Assembly: GCA_965230755.1 (NCBI GenBank) | Contig: CBDDLT010000016.1 | Location: 62,001 to 126,000 of the forward strand | From: DATFJT01 sp965230755 | GTDB taxonomy: Bacteria > Bacteroidota > Bacteroidia > Chitinophagales > Saprospiraceae | Reading direction: 5' to 3' | Length of the DNA: 64,000 bases | Shown: positions 27,902-35,985 of the stretch, piece after piece | Layout of the letters: each line of letters starts with the position of its first letter | Position numbering within the stretch: position 1 is the first letter of the stretch | Notes under the pieces: model-generated | Told to the model about the DNA's origin: nothing | The model's input: the letters and a program-made list of their open reading frames with translations, nothing else | Database searches by the model: none | Made by a program: the position numbers and the translations under genes

Positions 27902-28285
27902 GTGAATTTTATATCAAGAAACCAAATTTCGTTCTTTATCATGTTATGTGTGTTCTATCTAAAACCCAGTTATGGGCAAGTGGATAGTCTGGAGGTACTA
28001 GAAGCCTATGATAAATACCAAGAATTGGCATATGCGATTGGAAAAGAAGACAGTGCCATGATGTTTTTGCAAAAAGCGGAAAACATGCTTTCATCAACCC
28101 AGGAAAATTATTTATCTTATTTAAAACGAAATATATATTTAGAACTAGGAAGACAGCACTTTTTTAGGGAAAATTACAGTACCTCTCTGGAATATTTTCA
28201 ATTATCTAATGATATAGATCAAAATTATTATGACTGTAGAATTGGCTTGAACTCTTTTTTATCGCTCTTAATTCCTCTTCCTTAG
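27902..28285 (+). CDS. N-terminal part of a TPR regulator, cut by a -1 frame change
   Basis: This 127-residue reading begins with a signal-peptide-like segment (SFFIMLCVFYLKPSYGQ) and TPR-like helices (LEVLEAYDKYQELAYAIG). It stops at 28283. Upstream of that stop the frame meets T TTT TTA (28255-28261), with the zero-frame codons TCT TTT TTA. In the -1 frame immediately after, coding continues without a break (ALNSSSLDKNYNIDSLFENL) into the large TPR/LuxR reading that ends at 30147. The two readings are therefore one ancestral gene of about 748 codons. Either a T was lost from the homopolymer (or misread), or the heptamer allows -1 frameshifting; without shifting the product is a truncated, secreted fragment. 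Confidence 0.7.
   Translation: MNFISRNQISFFIMLCVFYLKPSYGQVDSLEVLEAYDKYQELAYAIGKEDSAMMFLQKAENMLSSTQENYLSYLKRNIYLELGRQHFFRENYSTSLEYFQLSNDIDQNYYDCRIGLNSFLSLLIPLP
28255..28261 (+). promoter_or_regulatory. T TTT TTA heptamer at the frame change (possible -1 slippery site)
   Basis: The heptamer matches the X XXY YYZ format in the zero frame and a -1 shift restores the full TPR/LuxR protein. I see no strong stimulatory stem directly downstream, so a plain one-base loss in the T6 run remains at least as likely. Confidence 0.35.
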
Positions 28286-28449
28286 ATAAAAATTACAATA
28301 TCGATTCACTTTTTGAAAATCTAATCGACATCGATGAAACTGACTATGACTCCAGGTGTAAATTTGATATTATCGTCAACCAAGGCCAATATTATCACCA
28401 CTTAAACCTCGGAAAACAGGCTTCAGATTGTTATTTAAAGGCTTTAAGG

Positions 28450-30147
28450 ATGGACAGTTCTTATTGGGATGATCACAATCTCTATAAAATATATTTTGGA
28501 TTATATGGTATCCTATGTAATCAAGGTCAATGTGACTCCGCTAAAGTTTATGTAGAGAATTCATTGAAAATTGCCGAAAAAATGGACGATGCTGACTTGA
28601 TAATGAGAAGCAAAGAAGCTTTGGCATTTAGCTACTCAAATCAGGGCAAGTTTTTTGAGGCCATCAATATTTGCTTGGAGATGTTAAAATTAGCCGAACA
28701 ACTGCAGGATGCAGAGAGATTACATGCATTGTATTGTACATTGGGTAGTTTATCCCTATCTCAAAAAGAAATAAATCTATCAGAGCTTTATTATAAAAAG
28801 GCCATCGCCCTTCAAAAAACAAACGAAAACTTTTTTAATGCAATTTCAGAACGGGTAGTTCCATATATTAATCTAGGTATAATCTACCTGGAGAACAAGA
28901 ACTTTTCTGAGGCACTTAATCACGCCTCAAAAACTATTGAAATTGCAAAACAACTCTTAAACCACCAGGATATGGCCAATGGGTTGCAATTGAGGGCCAA
29001 GACTTTTGCAATGTTAGGTGAATTTGAAAAAGCTGATTTGGACTTTCAAGAAGCAATTGAAATCAGTAAAAAATCACAGAATCAAGGGGTATTCCATGAT
29101 GCTATTCTAGAATACGGCTTGTTTATTCTCAGAAGTTTTAACCAAGAAAAAATAAATGGTCATGAGCTAAAAAAAGCAGGTGATTTTTGCAATAGAGCCT
29201 TTTCATACTATAAAGACTCAGGTAATTTAAAGAGTGTAAGATCATGTCTCCAATGTCTATATGAATATTACAAAATCAAAGGAGACTTCAAAAAATCCTT
29301 GAAATTTTACGAAAAACACATCGCTCTGAAAGATTCTATTATTAATAGAGAAAATAAAGTATACTTAGAGAATCAATTATTAAAATTTGAATTCGAAAAA
29401 AAAGAACTAATCGCCAAAAATGAAATTAATGAACTAACACTTGAAAGAGAACTGCATAAATCCCAAATTCAGTCAAGTAGAAATTGGATAGCGGCAATTA
29501 TATTAGCCTTAGTAACTAGTTTGTTTGGTTTATTTTTTGTGGGCTACAGAAATACCCAAAGAAAAAAACTAAATGCTTCCATTCAAATAAAAAATGATAC
29601 GCTAGCCCTACTCCATCAAAAAACCGTGGAAAAAAACGAACTTCTTACCTTACATAATGAAGAAACCAAAGAAAAAAACAAAATTCTTGAGGCAGAGTTA
29701 AAAACTAAATTAATGCTGTTGATGGATCAACAAAATATTCATGAAATTCTCAAGGATAAAATTGCGAACTTAGCGCTAAGTTCTAAAGAAAAAAAAGACC
29801 TGATTAGAGTCATTACCAGAGAAAACAATTCAGAATTAATAGCTGAATTAGAAGATCAATTCCTTGGGGTGCATGAGGACTTCGTTAAGGCTCTTTCTAT
29901 TCAGTTTCCGAATTTGACTCCAAATAATATCAAACTTAGTCTTTTGATCAAACTAAATCTTAGCAGCAAGGAAATAGCCCAGTTAATGCATATTAGTTAT
30001 CAAGGGGCTAGAGTTGCTCAAACTCGTTTGCGAAAAAAATTAGGTTTGAGTTCTGATCAGAAACTATCAACCTTCCTTAATTCCATTGAATATGAATTTA
30101 AAAAGAGTGACGATATCGCTGATCAAAGGGGCGATGAACAAGAATAA
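28450..30147 (+). CDS. TPR-transmembrane-LuxR-type HTH transcriptional regulator (C-terminal part after frame change)
   Basis: From the first ATG (28450) 565 residues are read, but the frame is open from about 28262 and continues the N-terminal piece. It contains tandem TPR helices (about 1-290; EALAFSYSNQGKFFEAINI, YINLGIIYLENKNFSEAL), a coiled stretch, one membrane segment (WIAAIILALVTSLFGLFFVGY, about 344-364), a long coiled coil, and a C-terminal LuxR-type helix-turn-helix (LTPNNIKLSLLIKLNLSSKEIAQLMHIS; then RLRKKLG). This design, periplasmic TPRs with a cytoplasmic HTH, is common in Bacteroidota. It may sense an envelope signal and control the divergently transcribed surface protein. Whether it is functional depends on the frame change. 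Confidence 0.82.
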   Translation: MDSSYWDDHNLYKIYFGLYGILCNQGQCDSAKVYVENSLKIAEKMDDADLIMRSKEALAFSYSNQGKFFEAINICLEMLKLAEQLQDAERLHALYCTLGSLSLSQKEINLSELYYKKAIALQKTNENFFNAISERVVPYINLGIIYLENKNFSEALNHASKTIEIAKQLLNHQDMANGLQLRAKTFAMLGEFEKADLDFQEAIEISKKSQNQGVFHDAILEYGLFILRSFNQEKINGHELKKAGDFCNRAFSYYKDSGNLKSVRSCLQCLYEYYKIKGDFKKSLKFYEKHIALKDSIINRENKVYLENQLLKFEFEKKELIAKNEINELTLERELHKSQIQSSRNWIAAIILALVTSLFGLFFVGYRNTQRKKLNASIQIKNDTLALLHQKTVEKNELLTLHNEETKEKNKILEAELKTKLMLLMDQQNIHEILKDKIANLALSSKEKKDLIRVITRENNSELIAELEDQFLGVHEDFVKALSIQFPNLTPNNIKLSLLIKLNLSSKEIAQLMHISYQGARVAQTRLRKKLGLSSDQKLSTFLNSIEYEFKKSDDIADQRGDEQE

Positions 30148-30247
30148 TCAAATCTAACTTAGACCTGCTCATCAATAAAGTAGAATTTTATACGTGATTC
30201 AACATTTTCATATTTATTTAATTCTACCAACGGAAAACAGGTAAAAG

Positions 30248-30290
30248 AGAAAATGCCCCCTATTGAGCGAGACTCATGGTGACATTTTCT
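30248..30290 (-). terminator. 3' module copy 4: AGTTTACGT plus hairpin, without a gene
   Basis: AGAAAATG (30248-30255) and CATTTTCT (30283-30290) form the outer stem, TGAG/CTCA the inner. On the minus strand it is preceded by AGTTTACGT (30302-30294) and followed by a T-rich run. It aligns along its length with copy 3, although no intact minus-strand gene precedes it. Confidence 0.5.
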
Positions 30291-30596
30291 ACTACGTAAA
30301 CTTATCTTCGAATAAAACATGCTTCTTTGGCATTCCACTTTTCCATAATTTTGGATTATTGATCTTGCGATTCCAAAGAGACGTTTTTATCTTGATCGAT
30401 CCTAGTACAATATTACATGAAACTCTAAATCTTATCCATAAATACTGGGCAACAAAATGTTACATCCGACAAGTTAATTTTGTTAACTTTTTGAAACATG
30501 TGCTCTATTACTTGATTGTAGCGACATATTGCCAATCATGCGGGTTTATCAACATGATTATTTTACATTATTTATCCCGATTGTTATCGGAAAAAA

Positions 30597-30630
30597 AATG
30601 CCGCCTTCTCTCGTTAGAAAAGGCAGCATT
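30597..30630 (-). terminator. 3' module copy 2: AGTTTACGT plus strong intrinsic terminator
   Basis: On the minus strand AGTTTACGT (30644-30636) precedes AATGCTGCCTT, a 12-nt loop, AAGGCGGCATT (one mismatch in 11) and a run of eight T (30598-30591). This is the most terminator-like copy. The nearest minus-strand stop codon upstream is that of the tail remnant at 30908, about 280 bp away. Confidence 0.7.
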
Positions 30631-30907
30631 ACGATACGTAAACTTTATTTTTTCTGGTGTTTCTAATTATGGATGGATTAAAATCTCCCATTTTTATTAC
30701 TCCTCAAACAATTCAAAAGTCAATCCATCAAGGGAGAAAAAGAGCAGTTAATTATTGATGTAATTGTAGTAAAATATTTAAGTTCAATCCGTTTTTATAA
30801 GGCATGGTTTCATGGCGTTTTATATCCATTAAAAAGCCAGTTTCTCCTATCAAAGGAGCATACTGGCATTACTGTGAACCACATATTTAATAGAGGCTTT
30901 TCTAGAT

Positions 30908-30990
30908 TTAATTATCAAACCTGGTGGATGACACCTGGATATTCAGGCAATTCTCATCCGGACAACACTCTTCGGTGATTACACAAACAA
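30908..30990 (-). pseudogene. Orphan C-terminal tail of a surface-protein paralogue
   Basis: The minus strand from about 30990 to the TAA at 30908-30910 reads VCVITEECCPDENCLNIQV and then SSTRFDN. This matches the C-terminal tail of the 1043-residue protein (VCVMTEECCPDENCFGIQI), mostly through synonymous and conservative changes. Beyond about 30991 the homology stops abruptly and a sensor kinase fragment on the other strand begins. The body of this gene has been lost, so it is a deletion or recombination scar. Confidence 0.75.
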
Positions 30991-30991
30991 A

Positions 30992-31738
30992 ATACTGACA
31001 GACTATAATACCAGGCTGCAAGACTCTCGTCATTCGCTTTACCGTCAGGTAGAAATCCGAGAACGACTAATAGGTATAATATCACATGATTTTATGTCTT
31101 CTTTAAAAGCTTCCCTCACGTTGAGTAGCAGGTTAAGCTCTTCCATTGGGACGATCGGAGAAGATCGAATAAAGAGATATACGGAAAACCTTCAAAATAC
31201 AATTGGCGACCTCTACACCACCATGAAACATACACTGTTTTGGATCAAAAGCCATAGAGATGAGTTGGTGCTGAAAAAAGAGGAAATCAATATAGCTGAA
31301 CTCCTTGAGAATGTGGTTAACATGATTGCTACGATCAATTCCGTCGATCTAAACCAGGTAGACATGGAGATAGATAGCTCCGTTTTAATTCACTCGGACC
31401 AACAGCTTCTTCGATCCATTTTGCACAATATCATAGACAATGAGTTGAAGCATAATCAAAAAACAGAATTGAAAATAACGGCATGGGAGAGCAGGAATTG
31501 GGTTAAGCTCATCATTAGCAATTCCAAGCATTCCATCAACGGGCTAGAAGAGTGGAACGAATATTTCAGTTCGAAAAAAGCAAATCCTCCAAACGCTATA
31601 AAACTAGAAGGAGGGTTGGGTTTAGTCTTGGTCAAAGAACTGAGCGATTTACTTGAAATAAAAGTTCAATTATCTAGAATTGATGAAGTAGGCTATAAAT
31701 TCTCACTTGCCATTCCCTTTCAGAAACAGAGCAATTAA
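30992..31738 (+). pseudogene. Truncated sensor histidine kinase (no usable start before the H box)
   Basis: The frame open from 30932 reads ILTDYNTRLQDSRHSLYRQVE, then GIISHDFMSSLKASLTL, a HisKA-type H box, then an ATPase domain with LLRSILHNIIDNELKHN (N box) and GGLGLVLVKEL (G2 box), ending PFQKQSN at 31738. The first in-frame ATG is at 31094, which lies after the phospho-acceptor His of ISHDF; no ATG, GTG or TTG occurs between the upstream stop (30929) and the H box. The 214-residue product from 31094 would have an ATPase domain but no phosphorylatable His. The sensor part is missing, and the break coincides with the end of the surface-protein tail remnant. I consider it a decayed gene. Confidence 0.75.
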
Positions 31739-31883
31739 ATAAGCAAAGAGGGTAATTGCTCAAGTCGAAGCCATTTTAGAGGATTCAATAAATTATTTGC
31801 TTGTTCTTCTATTCTGACTCTTCTTAGAATTTCAAAAATTATCTAGTGTGCATTTAATCTTTCTGTATTACTAAATAGTAAAA

Positions 31884-31913
31884 ATGCCGCCTATGGAAGA
31901 TCATAGACGACAT
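31884..31913 (-). terminator. 3' module copy 3: AGTTTACGT plus hairpin after the 1295-residue surface protein gene
   Basis: On the minus strand AGTTTACGT (31928-31920) is followed by ATGTCGTCTATG, a 6-nt loop, CATAGGCGGCAT and a T-rich run. The lower stem differs from copies 1 and 2 (TATG/CATA instead of CTT/AAG-type pairs), but pairing is kept. Confidence 0.65.
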
Positions 31914-31957
31914 CTTACAACGTAAACTATTTCTTAGGACTGTTACATAAAACAGCT

Positions 31958-32092
31958 TTAATCATTTGCTCTAATTACAACTTGTACTTCAAAGCAATTT
32001 GGATCGGGACAACATTCTTCCGTTGTTACGCAAACCGGGCAACACAGTTCGAATTGACAATTATCCGAACCATCAGCTTCATAGATAAAGCA
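31958..32092 (-). pseudogene. Out-of-frame C-terminal tail of the 1295-residue surface protein
   Basis: Just after the Lys-Lys codons at about 32094-32099 the main frame runs only to VLYL and stops (32079). One base over, the reading CFIYEADGSDNCQFELCCPV, then CVTTEECCPDPNCFEVQVVI, then RAND ends at the TAA 31958-31960. It aligns end to end with the tail of the 1043-residue protein (KCYVYEAQDSADCSVELCCP...). Removing one C on the plus strand near 32093 would restore the frame. It could be a real mutation or a sequencing error. Confidence 0.8.
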
Positions 32093-35000
32093 CTTTCTTG
32101 TGCCCAGCGGGACCTATATCTGTTCCTGTTATTGTCAATATCTGACCCGTGCCCACTTGAACTCCTTTTGTCATATTCACATCATCGTATTCATACCATA
32201 CATAGTTGGTATACCCCGGATCTGCTACCAGTTGAGCAGAATTAGAGCCATCATCACAAATGGTATTTTCATTCGGAATACAATTATTGCTACAAGGACC
32301 TTGTTGAACCGTGGTCGTAACCGAACAATCCCTATCATCATTATCTGTAATCGTAATTGTATAGAGGGTACCATCTGCACTACCAGCTTGTAATTGGAAG
32401 CTGGTCACGGTGCCATAAGTACCGGAAGTCGGACTGATCACACCACCATTATCAACACTGACAGAATAACCATTCAATAGATTATCTCCAGCCGGATTTA
32501 AGTCGAAACTGATATAGTCATCAGATAGATCTGTATCCGTATTATTACTATTGCACTGCTCATTGAGCTCTCCGGAACCGGTCATGTTGCATTTATCACT
32601 ACATGATCGCTGTCTTACAACTGTAGCTATTGAACAGCTGGGATCTGCATTATCTGTAATGGTGATGGTATACTGATCGCCTATTGCACTTCCAGCTTGC
32701 AACTGGAAGTTAGTAACCGCTCCATAAGTACCACTAGTAGGACTAATCGTTCCGCCATTATTGACACTTACTGTGTAGCCACTACCTAGATTGGTTCCTG
32801 CTGGATTCAAGTCGAAACTGATATAATCGTCAGAACCATCTGAAGCCGTTCCATTATCATTACATATTTCGTTGGTTTTACCATCACCGGTCAAATTACA
32901 AGTATTGCTGCATGAATTCTGCTGTACCGTAGTTGTTCGACTACAACTAGCATCCGCATTATCCGTTATCGTGATGGTATACAAAGTACCGTTCGCACTA
33001 CCTGCTTGCAACTGGAAATTCGTCACTGAGCCATAGCTGGCACTTGTCGGGCTGATTACTCCGCCGTTGTTTACGCTTACCGTATAACCAGTTCCTAGGT
33101 TAGTTCCTGTTGGATTTAGGCTGAAACTGATATAATCATCTGAGCTATTCGTGGCTGTGCTATTGTCGTTACAGGTCTCATTCGTCTTATTCCCTGCGGT
33201 TAAATTACAGCTGTTACTGCATGAATTCTGTTGTACGGTTGTCGTTCGACTACAGCTGGCATCTCCGTTATCCGTAATGGTGATCGTATACAAAGTACCA
33301 TTCGCACTGCCTGCTTGCAACTGGAAATTCGTCGCTGAGCCATAGCTGGCGCTTGTCGGGCTGATTACTCCGCCATTATTGACACTCACGGTATAGCCCG
33401 TACCTAAATTAGTACCTGTCGGATTTAGGCTGAAGCTGATATAATCGTCTGTACTATTCGCGGCAGTATTATTGTCGTTACAGGTCTCATTTGTCTTATT
33501 GCCTCCAGTCAAATTACAATTATTGCTACATGGTCCCTGCTGAACCGTTGTTGTTATGCTACAATTCACATTTGCATTATCCGTGATCGTGATGGTATAT
33601 AATGTCCCATTTGCACTACCATTCTGTAATCGAAAACTTGTAATACTTCCGTATGTACCACTTGTAGGACTGATCACTCCACCATTATTGACACTCACGG
33701 TATAACCACTTCCTAAATTAGTCCCACTAGGATTTAAACTAAAACTGATATAATCATCTGAGCTATTCGTGGCTGTGCTATTGTCGTTACAGGTCTCATT
33801 TGTTTTGTTCCCTGCAGTTAAGTCACCAACGTTTATGGTTATGTTCGCAATGTCACAGCATTGATCTAGCTCTCCTGTTTCCATATTGAAATTATCGTAA
33901 CATAGCTGATAAGTCATCAATACCTCTCCTGCAAAACCGGAAGCAGCGGTAAAGTTTAACGAGCCTGCTGGCGTAAGTGTTGCCGTACCTTTTCCGGGAT
34001 CCGGCTCGAATATAAAGCTATAATTGATATTCTGAGCTCCTGACTGAAGGACATCATTTTGCGCGAGATTTATGATGATACTCCCTTCTGAAGCACAGAA
34101 TTCTCCAGCATCATCTACCGCATCTGCAGTACAGGGCACCAATGGGCTACATTCAGTTGAACAGCTGGCTATAAGCTCAACACAATCAACCATAAAACAA
34201 CCACCTTGTGAGTTACCTGAAGATACCGCTGCACCTTGAAAGATAACTTCATAATAGGCCGTATTTGGAGGGATACTTACTAAAATTGAATAATCCACCC
34301 AACCGCCTATTATCCAGCTCGTATTATGTTGCAATCTAGTGCCATCTTCGCTAAACGCGCTAAATGTATAATCCACATTACCCGAGCCGCACTTATGTGC
34401 TGAAAATTTTAGTTCTAAATCACAGGTGCCAATATTTCTAACATCAACAGTTTGTCCAATAAATGCCGGTGGAGATGTTTCAGAGGGACCAGCCACCGCG
34501 TAAGAATCTTCACATGGTGCAAAATCCGGATTAGTTACGACACTCACTGGCTCCCTTCGTAAATCCCAGCCATTTAATCCATCTTCAAAACTTCCGTTAG
34601 TAATCAAATCAATGGTGAACGGTTCACTTGGTGATACTAGAATGGATACATTAGCAAGGTCACAACATTGTTCCAACATATTTGTGTTCTCGTTTAACTT
34701 TTCATAACATACCTCGTAAGTAAATAGTGCCTCGCCCGAGAAAGACGGGTTAGAATTAAAGACTAATATACCCTGATTAGTTAATGTGCTAGTGCCATGT
34801 GTAGAAGGAGGGGAATAAACAAAACTATAGTTGATATTTTGAGCTCCAGCTTCAACCATATCATTTGCACTTACATCGATGGTCACACTAGACCCTGCAC
34901 AAATAGTATCTGCTTCACCTTCTAATTGTATCATACATTCCACTGGTTCGCAACAGGCATCGCACTCACTTGTAATACTCACACAATCCACATCAATACA

Positions 35001-35966
35001 GTTTCTAAACTCTATTATTAAACTCGTTGCACCTGCAGGTGCAGTTGAGTTTGTAAAACAAAATTCTTCCCAGATATCTTCAGAACCATTCAGCCAAGTG
35101 GACCACGATTTGATTCGTCCATTTGGACCGTTCCAACCTAAGGTTAAGTCTGTAGTACCGCATATTCTGGCCTCAAAACAAATATCATATTTGCAGCCAC
35201 CCATTATACCCTCAACTTCTTGATGAATAGATGGCCACATTCTATGAATAGAGGCATAATTATTTTCGCATGGTGCATTATCAGAATTAATTGAAAAATC
35301 AGCAATCAAATCGCCACGCGTTCGTTCCCAGTGAGCCCAACGCTCTTCAAAACTTCCATTTTTAACAAGATTTGGCAAGGGATCATTTTCATCACACGCA
35401 GTTACAACAGCGGTGCTAGTAACCGAACAGCCTGTAGCATCTGTTACTGTTACAGTGTACGTGCCAACATTACTAAAGTTGACAGTTTGCGTTGTATGAC
35501 CAGAACTCCATTCATATGTTATGGGTTCAACGGCACCGCCCATGCTTAACGGCTTGTCAATTACATTGGCCGTGACTAATCCAGAGTTGGGATCACAGTT
35601 CAATACTGCATCGTCGGTATTAACAAAAAAGTCACAACAATTCCGTGTATCATTTATTATGAAAGTAGAAGCGTTATCACTGCACACGTCATCCGTTACT
35701 GTCACACTATAGATTGTAGGAGTAGTACCGCCGCTTAACCCTGTGGCTTCAGATCCTGTTATAGTTGGTGGATTCCAACTGTAATTAACAGTGCCTATTG
35801 CTCCTGTTACTACAGTTTGTATACTACCATCACTTTGATTACATGTCGGTTGCGTTGTAATGAGTTCAACATTTAAATCACATTGTGCAAAAAGTGAAGC
35901 GCTGAAGTAATTTATTAGTAAAATAGCAATTACGGTTCTGCTCAGGGTAGAATTAATCTTAATCAT
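32079..35966 (-). CDS. Giant secreted surface protein with SprB-like domains and five exact 309-bp repeats (tail frameshifted)
   Basis: This 1295-residue protein has signal peptide IAILLINYFSASLFAQ. Residues about 27-190 hold two SprB-like domains (TQPTCNQSDGSIQTVVTGAIGTVNYSW is typical). A module of a NGSFE-type binding domain plus an Ig/cadherin-like domain (AQNINYSF) is present twice (about 195-450 and 455-710). Five tandem repeats of 103 residues follow (about 713-1228; NETCNDN, DDYISFSLNP, GYTVSVNNGG, TITITDN, CS..C). The C-terminal domain (YVWYEYDDVNMTKGVQVGTGQ) is nearly identical to that of the 1043-residue neighbour but is cut by a one-base frameshift. The gene starts 19 bp after the FG-GAP protein gene, so both are one operon. 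Probable role: adhesion or surface coat. Confidence 0.85.
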   Translation of the reverse strand: MIKINSTLSRTVIAILLINYFSASLFAQCDLNVELITTQPTCNQSDGSIQTVVTGAIGTVNYSWNPPTITGSEATGLSGGTTPTIYSVTVTDDVCSDNASTFIINDTRNCCDFFVNTDDAVLNCDPNSGLVTANVIDKPLSMGGAVEPITYEWSSGHTTQTVNFSNVGTYTVTVTDATGCSVTSTAVVTACDENDPLPNLVKNGSFEERWAHWERTRGDLIADFSINSDNAPCENNYASIHRMWPSIHQEVEGIMGGCKYDICFEARICGTTDLTLGWNGPNGRIKSWSTWLNGSEDIWEEFCFTNSTAPAGATSLIIEFRNCIDVDCVSITSECDACCEPVECMIQLEGEADTICAGSSVTIDVSANDMVEAGAQNINYSFVYSPPSTHGTSTLTNQGILVFNSNPSFSGEALFTYEVCYEKLNENTNMLEQCCDLANVSILVSPSEPFTIDLITNGSFEDGLNGWDLRREPVSVVTNPDFAPCEDSYAVAGPSETSPPAFIGQTVDVRNIGTCDLELKFSAHKCGSGNVDYTFSAFSEDGTRLQHNTSWIIGGWVDYSILVSIPPNTAYYEVIFQGAAVSSGNSQGGCFMVDCVELIASCSTECSPLVPCTADAVDDAGEFCASEGSIIINLAQNDVLQSGAQNINYSFIFEPDPGKGTATLTPAGSLNFTAASGFAGEVLMTYQLCYDNFNMETGELDQCCDIANITINVGDLTAGNKTNETCNDNSTATNSSDDYISFSLNPSGTNLGSGYTVSVNNGGVISPTSGTYGSITSFRLQNGSANGTLYTITITDNANVNCSITTTVQQGPCSNNCNLTGGNKTNETCNDNNTAANSTDDYISFSLNPTGTNLGTGYTVSVNNGGVISPTSASYGSATNFQLQAGSANGTLYTITITDNGDASCSRTTTVQQNSCSNSCNLTAGNKTNETCNDNSTATNSSDDYISFSLNPTGTNLGTGYTVSVNNGGVISPTSASYGSVTNFQLQAGSANGTLYTITITDNADASCSRTTTVQQNSCSNTCNLTGDGKTNEICNDNGTASDGSDDYISFDLNPAGTNLGSGYTVSVNNGGTISPTSGTYGAVTNFQLQAGSAIGDQYTITITDNADPSCSIATVVRQRSCSDKCNMTGSGELNEQCNSNNTDTDLSDDYISFDLNPAGDNLLNGYSVSVDNGGVISPTSGTYGTVTSFQLQAGSADGTLYTITITDNDDRDCSVTTTVQQGPCSNNCIPNENTICDDGSNSAQLVADPGYTNYVWYEYDDVNMTKGVQVGTGQILTITGTDIGPAGHKKVLYL
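32283..33827 (-). repeat. Tandem array of five 309-bp coding repeats
   Basis: The landmark gatata of the DDYISF segment recurs at 32511, 32820, 33129, 33438 and 33747, each exactly 309 bp apart (103 codons). Copies 2 and 3 in protein order are nearly identical in DNA over long stretches, while the outer copies have diverged more. The boundaries given are approximate. Confidence 0.88.
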
Positions 35967-35985
35967 TTATCCTATTTTAAAACCT

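Larger units (their letters stand above)
30148..30991. other. Remnant-filled stretch between the TPR regulator and the truncated kinase
   Basis: No intact gene is present. The stretch holds two copies of the surface-protein 3' module (30248-30308 and 30597-30644), a decayed minus-strand C-terminal tail (30908-30990), and a possible second, weaker remnant around 30447-30460 where the minus strand reads FCCPV. A plus-strand open frame of 162 codons across 30263-30751 crosses these elements and looks like chance. Confidence 0.6.

Noticed and set aside
30263..30751. 162-codon open frame on the plus strand
   Set aside because: It runs through two copies of the 3' module and tail remnants, has no recognisable domain and an unnatural composition; it is a chance frame.
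21681..31928. Four 3' modules as integron attC-type sites
   Set aside because: No integron integrase is seen, the GTTRRRY core does not fit AGTTTACGT, and the elements sit at gene 3' ends as terminators would.
32283..33827. Evenly spaced repeats that might suggest a CRISPR-like array
   Set aside because: The unit is 309 bp, in frame and without short repeat plus unique spacer structure; it is a coding tandem repeat.
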